A DNA stretch of 10,340 nucleotides, from the NCBI GenBank assembly GCA_023395435.1, contig JAEWZG010000086.1, forward strand, positions 1 to 10,340, written 5' to 3'. Under the pieces are notes generated by a model. That model was not told the origin of the DNA, did no database searches, and saw only the letters and a list, made by a program, of their open reading frames with translations. This DNA comes from Bacillota bacterium (GTDB taxonomy: Bacteria; Bacillota; Clostridia; Oscillospirales; Ruminococcaceae). Shown piece by piece: positions 6,201 to 10,340 of the stretch; within the stretch, counting starts at the first letter, position 1, and each line of letters opens with the position of its first letter. A program made the position numbers and the translations under genes.

Positions 6201-6716
6201 CTATTTAATTAATTTATCTATAAACCTCCACGGCTTATTCTTCCATTCGTCACCAGCATAATCAATTCCCACCCGTGGGGCTGTAATGATTTCAGGCTTA
6301 TATCCATCATCTTCAATCCATATTCTTGAATTATTAATAAAGCTTTCGCCATTAAAGCTTTTATCAACGCTTATAGCTTTTGTAAGCTTAGCTGGACCGT
6401 TGAATTTTTCACCGCAACGGAAAAGCACAGCCTGTGGAGTTCCTTCTTTTTCTGTTACGACATTCATTAAAAAATGCATGCCATAGCAAATGTAAACATA
6501 TATGGTTGCTGGCTTGTCAAACAATATCTTTGTACGTTGCGTTATGCCTTTACTTGCGTGGCAAGCCTTATCCTCAATGCCTCTGTAACTTTCTGTTTCT
6601 GTAATTCTGACTCTTATCTGTGTTCCGTCATCAAGCTGACGGACTATTACCTTGCCCACAAGGTCAGGAGCAACATCAAGACAATCTCTGTCAAAGAACT
6701 GATAATCAAGTTTCAT
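6201..6716 (-). CDS. aag: DNA-3-methyladenine glycosylase (AAG/MPG family)
   Basis: This is a base-excision-repair enzyme that flips out and removes alkylated or deaminated purines such as 3-methyladenine and hypoxanthine. The 171-residue protein carries the family core ITETESYRGIEDKACHASKG (38-57): Glu42 aligns with the catalytic Glu125 of human AAG, Tyr44 with the intercalating/stacking tyrosine region, and His53 with His136. ATIYVYICYGMHFLMNVV (70-87) holds the conserved tyrosines and Asn85. AVLFR (96-100), GPAKLTKA (107-114) and the C-terminal PRVGIDYA...KPWRF complete the fold. The gene abuts rqcH exactly: the rqcH TAA (6717-6719) is followed at once by ATG, and AAGGGTG inside the end of rqcH serves as ribosome site, so expression is coupled. 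The protein is a little shorter than many homologues but has every expected motif. The substrate range is not visible from sequence. Confidence 0.95.
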   Translation of the reverse strand: MKLDYQFFDRDCLDVAPDLVGKVIVRQLDDGTQIRVRITETESYRGIEDKACHASKGITQRTKILFDKPATIYVYICYGMHFLMNVVTEKEGTPQAVLFRCGEKFNGPAKLTKAISVDKSFNGESFINNSRIWIEDDGYKPEIITAPRVGIDYAGDEWKNKPWRFIDKLIK

Positions 6717-8471
6717 TTATTTCACCCTTAATTTTTCAATTAGTTCAATATCCGGTGTAACATACGCTGTCTGATTGTTTGTGAAAATTACCATTCCCGG
6801 CTTTGCACCAACAGGTTTCTTAACAAACTTAATATAAGTGTAATCAACTGGAACCTGTGTGGAGTTTTTAGCTTTACTATGGAAAGCTGCAATAATGCAA
6901 GCTTCTTCAATAGTCATATCTGGCGGAACAGTTCCATCTGTTACGATTACTACATGTGAACCCGTTATATTATGTGTATGAAGCCACAAATCCTGCTTTT
7001 GTGAGTCTTTTAAGGTTAGCTTGTCATTCTGCTTATTATTCCTACCGACAAGGATTGTGAATCCATCAGAAGATAAGAATTTAATTGGCGGAATTGCCTT
7101 TGGTGGTTTACCCTTATTCTTACTTGACTTGATATAACCTTGTTCAGCAAGCTCAGCACGAAGTTCTATAATTTCATTCTCCATAGTTGCTCTTGTAAGG
7201 GCATCAAAGACACTGTCAATATATTTGAGTTCTTCCTCACCTGAAACAATTAATTCTGTCAGCTTTTTCTCAGCTATATCTGCTTTCCTGTATTCTGAAT
7301 AATACTTCTGAGCATTCTGTGGCGGTGATAATCTTTTATCAAGAGGAATTTTTATCTTCGGGCAGTTCTCATCATAAAAATCTTCAAGTTCAGCATATTC
7401 CATACCCTTTGAAAGCTGATAAATATTTGAAGAAATTAAATCTCCATAGGTTTTATATAAATCCCTGTTTGCACAATCTGTCAACTCCTGCTTCTGAATT
7501 GCAAGACGCCTTGAAATTCTCTCTGTTGTGTTCATAAGGAACTTGAACAAATCGTGGGCACGTTGCTTCATACGGTTTATCTGGTCACGCTCTGAATAGT
7601 AATAATCAAGAAGTTCACAAGCTGTTGCAACAGGTTTTGTATATAAAAGCATACCATACTGATTAATTTCAGTAAAGCAAAAATCCTTAAGTGCGCCGTC
7701 CTTCTCTTTTATAACAACGAACTTGTTTGTATTATTTTTAAGAGAATCAGATACCTTCTGAAAATAGAAACATAGCCTGTCTTTTTCATCGTCAGATATT
7801 TCAGCAACACTTATTTCTTTGCCTTTGCCAGTGAAAAATGCAGCTTCACGAGCAAACACAGGTGAAATACCTTCAAGGACTTTCATTATGCCTTTCGAAA
7901 GTTCAAGCTTTTCAAAAACTAATAACTTTTGCAGAAAACTGTCTCTTGAAAAATTAAGTAGAGAGATTTTTTCCTCACGTGGAGGAAGGGAATAGGTTAT
8001 ACCAGGGAGGACAAGACGAACACTCGACATATCCTCACCAACTCTTTTTATACTGTCAATTACCTTGCCCTCTGAATTGATAAGGATAAGATTTGAGTGC
8101 CTTCCCATAATTTCAATAGAAAGAGTAATTTTGACCATATCTCCCATCTCATTAACTGATTCAAAATCAAAATAAAGGATACGCTCTAAACCGTCCTGTC
8201 TTATATCAATGAGTCTGCCAGAACCTAAATGCTTACGCAAAAGCATACAAAACATCGGCGGAACCTTTGGATTTTCAATTTCAGCTTTTGTAATGTGTAC
8301 TCTTGCAGTGCCAGCAGATGTTGAAAATATAAGCTTCGAACTCCCACCATAAATTCTGAACTGGAATACAACTTCCTCACGAGAGGGCTGATATATTTTA
8401 TCGACTCTTCCACCGATAAGCGGTGAAAGCTCTTTTTTTATGCAGTTTAAAAATACTCCGTCGAGTGCCAT
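6717..8471 (-). CDS. rqcH: RqcH, NFACT-family ribosome quality control factor (formerly fibronectin-binding FbpA/YloA)
   Basis: RqcH binds stalled 50S subunits carrying peptidyl-tRNA and recruits tRNA-Ala to add C-terminal alanine tails that mark the nascent chain for proteolysis. The 584-residue protein has the full layout. NFACT-N is at about 1-165, including IEIMGRHSNLILI (119-131) and LPGITYSLPP (155-164). A helical linker and the coiled-coil middle lie at about 280-435. NFACT-R is at about 460-575, with GFTILVGRNNKQND (470-483), DLWLHTH (494-500), HSKAKNSTQVPVDYT (531-545) and VKKPVGAKPGMVIF (550-563). The NFACT-N 'DR' pair needed for tRNA recruitment in B. subtilis (D97-R98) appears here as E96-R97. 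The ATG at 8471 has AAAGGAG at 8479-8485. It lies 47 bases after the Nif3 gene, with only a weak 5-bp hairpin between, so it is probably in the same transcript; the glycosylase gene follows with no gap. Confidence 0.96.
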   Translation of the reverse strand: MALDGVFLNCIKKELSPLIGGRVDKIYQPSREEVVFQFRIYGGSSKLIFSTSAGTARVHITKAEIENPKVPPMFCMLLRKHLGSGRLIDIRQDGLERILYFDFESVNEMGDMVKITLSIEIMGRHSNLILINSEGKVIDSIKRVGEDMSSVRLVLPGITYSLPPREEKISLLNFSRDSFLQKLLVFEKLELSKGIMKVLEGISPVFAREAAFFTGKGKEISVAEISDDEKDRLCFYFQKVSDSLKNNTNKFVVIKEKDGALKDFCFTEINQYGMLLYTKPVATACELLDYYYSERDQINRMKQRAHDLFKFLMNTTERISRRLAIQKQELTDCANRDLYKTYGDLISSNIYQLSKGMEYAELEDFYDENCPKIKIPLDKRLSPPQNAQKYYSEYRKADIAEKKLTELIVSGEEELKYIDSVFDALTRATMENEIIELRAELAEQGYIKSSKNKGKPPKAIPPIKFLSSDGFTILVGRNNKQNDKLTLKDSQKQDLWLHTHNITGSHVVIVTDGTVPPDMTIEEACIIAAFHSKAKNSTQVPVDYTYIKFVKKPVGAKPGMVIFTNNQTAYVTPDIELIEKLRVK

Positions 8472-8518
8472 TAATAATCTCCTTTATACAAATGAGCTCT
8501 TGCTCAATACATTATGGT

Positions 8519-9607
8519 TTATTTTGCAAATGATAAAACGTTACTGTTTTCAATTATAATATCAAGTTCAGGGAATTTTCTTAAAAGTGTGTTCTTAAGG
8601 CTTTCAAGGATAATGTTTTCAGTATAAAAATGCCCTGCATCAAATACTGCAAGTCCAGCATTATCGGCATCAACAAACTGGTCATGCTTAACATCACCAG
8701 TAACAAAAGCGTCAGCTCCGCTTGCAATAATATAATTTAATAAGCTTCCACCTGAGCCTGAACAGAAAGCGACTTTCTTTATCATCTTACCAGTGTCATT
8801 ATATCTTATACAAGGATTGTCGAAAGTCTTTTTTAAACACTCTGCAAAAACTTTTGCTGACATTTCAGTTTCAAGTTCGCCAATTTTGCCGAAACCTATC
8901 TGTTCCATAATAGCATAGTTTTTTGATAGATTATAGGCTGGCTTTTCATAAGGGTGTGCATCAAGCATTGCCTGAACGACATCAAAACGTTTGGATTGAG
9001 GCAATATCATCTCGATTCGCACTTCTCTGACACTTTCACGCTTTCCAACCTCGCCGATATAAGCGTGTGAACCTTCAAGCGGAAGGAATGTTCCTGTGCC
9101 CTCTGTATAGAAGGCGCATCCACTATAATTTCCGAGAGTGCCTGCTCCTGCTCTTGACATTGCCTTATAAACCTGTTCAACATTTTCAACAGGAATAAAC
9201 ACTGCTATCTGATAATAAGGAAGTTCATAAGCTGTTTCGATACATTCAGTAATTACTTTTACATTGAGCTTTTCGGCAATTAAATCATTTATTCCGCCCT
9301 TTGCCATATCAAGATTCGTATGAGCGCAGATTGCTGAAATATTATGCTTAATCAGCTTTGCATAAGTGCTATCAGTAGAAATACTTTTTATAGGATTGAA
9401 AATAACTGGGTGATGAGAAATTATTATGTCGACACCAATTTCGATAGCTCTATCAACCATTTTGTTAGTAATATCAAGGCATAGCATAACCTTTTTACAC
9501 ATTGATATTTTATCTCCAATAATAAGCCCAGAATTGTCAGATTTCTCAGCATATCTGAACGGTGCTACTTCATCGACAGCTTTATAAATATCATTAACTG
9601 TAATCAT
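8519..9607 (-). CDS. yqfO: Nif3-like dinuclear metal centre hexameric protein (YqfO type)
   Basis: This is a member of the Nif3 family (often labelled 'GTP cyclohydrolase 1 type 2'), whose physiological role is not settled. The 362 residues match the long Firmicute form. The N-terminal half supplies ISHHPVIF (63-70) and AHTNLD (95-100), and the C-terminal half supplies GDVKHDQF (304-311) and DAGHFYTE (323-330). His64-66, Asp100, His326 and Glu330 are the expected ligands of the two-metal site. An inserted PII/CutA-like domain lies between (about 130-225). The gene starts two bases after the trmK stop, with GGAGG (9615-9619) inside the last trmK codons, which implies translational coupling; trmK-yqfO is a conserved pair in Firmicutes. 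The sequence shows no damage. Confidence 0.94.
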   Translation of the reverse strand: MITVNDIYKAVDEVAPFRYAEKSDNSGLIIGDKISMCKKVMLCLDITNKMVDRAIEIGVDIIISHHPVIFNPIKSISTDSTYAKLIKHNISAICAHTNLDMAKGGINDLIAEKLNVKVITECIETAYELPYYQIAVFIPVENVEQVYKAMSRAGAGTLGNYSGCAFYTEGTGTFLPLEGSHAYIGEVGKRESVREVRIEMILPQSKRFDVVQAMLDAHPYEKPAYNLSKNYAIMEQIGFGKIGELETEMSAKVFAECLKKTFDNPCIRYNDTGKMIKKVAFCSGSGGSLLNYIIASGADAFVTGDVKHDQFVDADNAGLAVFDAGHFYTENIILESLKNTLLRKFPELDIIIENSNVLSFAK

Positions 9608-9609
9608 TT

Positions 9610-10287
9610 TTATTCCTCCGCAAATGCTTTTATTTTCTCAGAAAGTAATAGATATTTTTGTGACTGTTCATTCATATCTTGTGATTTTGACAAGCCGTCA
9701 CCAATTTTTTTAAGTCTTGTTGCAAGGTTCAAAAGATACCTTCTGTTTTCTTCTGTGTCATTTCTAAGCTTTCCCACATAAGACTTAAAATCACTTATAT
9801 CAATATTATTTCCGCAATATTCAGCCTGTATAACCGAATATGTGAAGCTCTCGTCAGTAACAGCCTGTTCCTGAAAAATTTCAAAGCCATTTGCGTAAAG
9901 CCATTTTCTTAGCACCTCAGGCTTTGTCATGGGCTGAAGAATAAGATTCACTCCATTTTTAAGCCATTGTGCTCTGCTGATTATGTCGACTATTAATTCG
10001 CCACCCATACCAGCTATTACGACATCAGTAATATTTTCTCCATTAACATTATCAAGTCCGTCCGATAACACAAGATCAATTTTATCAGAAAGCATAAACT
10101 TTTCTACAGTAGCTCTTGCACTATTCAAAGGTCCTTCATTGATGTCACATGCATAAACGTGTGTGCTTATTTCATTAAGAACAAGATAGGCAGAAAGATA
10201 GCCATGGTCTGTTCCAACATCGGCTGTTATTCCACCCTGAGAAATAAATTCAGCGCACTTTAAAAGGCGCTTATTAATACTAATCAT
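9610..10287 (-). CDS. trmK: tRNA (adenine(22)-N1)-methyltransferase TrmK
   Basis: This SAM-dependent Rossmann-fold enzyme methylates N1 of A22 in the tRNA D-arm of Gram-positive bacteria. The 225-residue protein has SAM motif I as TADVGTDHGYLSAYL (21-35), the acidic loop ACDINEGPL (46-54), LSDGLDN (74-80), the family-specific IAGMGGELI (91-99) and LILQPMTKPEVLRKWLYANG (115-134). The C-terminal part (about 165-225) is helical and probably the coiled-coil domain of the family. Length is normal. The ATG at 10287 has AAGGA at 10295-10299, seven bases upstream. It is the first gene in this window of a tight run ending at 5827. In relatives, trmK usually follows dnaG-rpoD, which would lie just outside to the right. 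Confidence 0.95.
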   Translation of the reverse strand: MISINKRLLKCAEFISQGGITADVGTDHGYLSAYLVLNEISTHVYACDINEGPLNSARATVEKFMLSDKIDLVLSDGLDNVNGENITDVVIAGMGGELIVDIISRAQWLKNGVNLILQPMTKPEVLRKWLYANGFEIFQEQAVTDESFTYSVIQAEYCGNNIDISDFKSYVGKLRNDTEENRRYLLNLATRLKKIGDGLSKSQDMNEQSQKYLLLSEKIKAFAEE

Positions 10288-10340
10288 TTTTTAATCCTTA
10301 TTTATATATAAAGTTAAAGCCCGAAAGCTTGTTGCAATCG
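10288..10340 (-). other. Short stretch upstream of trmK with a small UUCG hairpin
   Basis: On the minus strand, bases 10326-10330 can pair with 10317-10321 (one G-U pair) around a UUCG loop, followed by UUUAACUUUAUAUA. This could be a weak terminator of the gene to the right. Alternatively the first eight codons of one frame (ending ...Q-A-F-G-L before a TAA at 10314-10316) could be the end of that gene. Too little sequence is present to choose, and no convincing -35/-10 pair is visible. Confidence 0.25.

Noticed and set aside
8493..8506. Hairpin TGAGC / GCTCA between the Nif3 gene and rqcH
   Set aside because: The stem is only 5 bp and no T-run follows on either strand, so it is not a credible terminator; the operon is taken as continuous.

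Overview
The window looks like a low-GC, spore-forming Firmicute chromosome. It carries a complete spoIIA operon (spoIIAA-spoIIAB-sigF), a trmK-Nif3 pair, valS followed by folC, an RqcH-type NFACT protein and AGGAGG-type ribosome binding sites. The gene order and the presence of a stand-alone EF-Tu domain II protein suggest Clostridia, perhaps the Ruminococcus/Oscillospiraceae group; that placement is inference. All ten genes are on the minus strand and nearly every base is coding, so this is ordinary core chromosome. I see no mobile element, tRNA, rRNA or CRISPR.

Reading in the direction of transcription (right to left), a first probable operon covers 10287-5827. It runs trmK (tRNA m1A22 methyltransferase), a Nif3/YqfO dinuclear-metal protein, rqcH (ribosome quality control, Ala tailing), a 3-methyladenine DNA glycosylase, and a 120-residue protein that is essentially EF-Tu domain II alone. 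Gene spacings are 2, 47, 0 and 11 bases. A strong sigma-A promoter with an extended -10 then drives valS (5749-3125) and folC (3112-1841), and this unit ends in a textbook intrinsic terminator at 1798-1827.

Next comes the spoIIA control region, with an exact Spo0A box at 1755-1761 overlapping a 22-bp perfect palindrome. It is followed by spoIIAA, spoIIAB and sigF (1697-273), the partner-switching module that makes sigma-F the first forespore-specific sigma factor. The left end holds a clear promoter at 213-241, a strong hairpin at 164-190 inside the predicted 5' leader, and the first 42 codons of a DEAD-box RNA helicase that runs off the window.

The themes are tRNA and translation maintenance (trmK, rqcH, EF-Tu domain II protein, valS), folate metabolism, DNA base repair and entry into sporulation. 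The parts most worth a second look are the orphan EF-Tu domain II protein beside rqcH and the hairpin leader of the helicase. The Spo0A-box promoter architecture of spoIIA and a sigma-F that lacks its usual N-terminal segment also merit attention.
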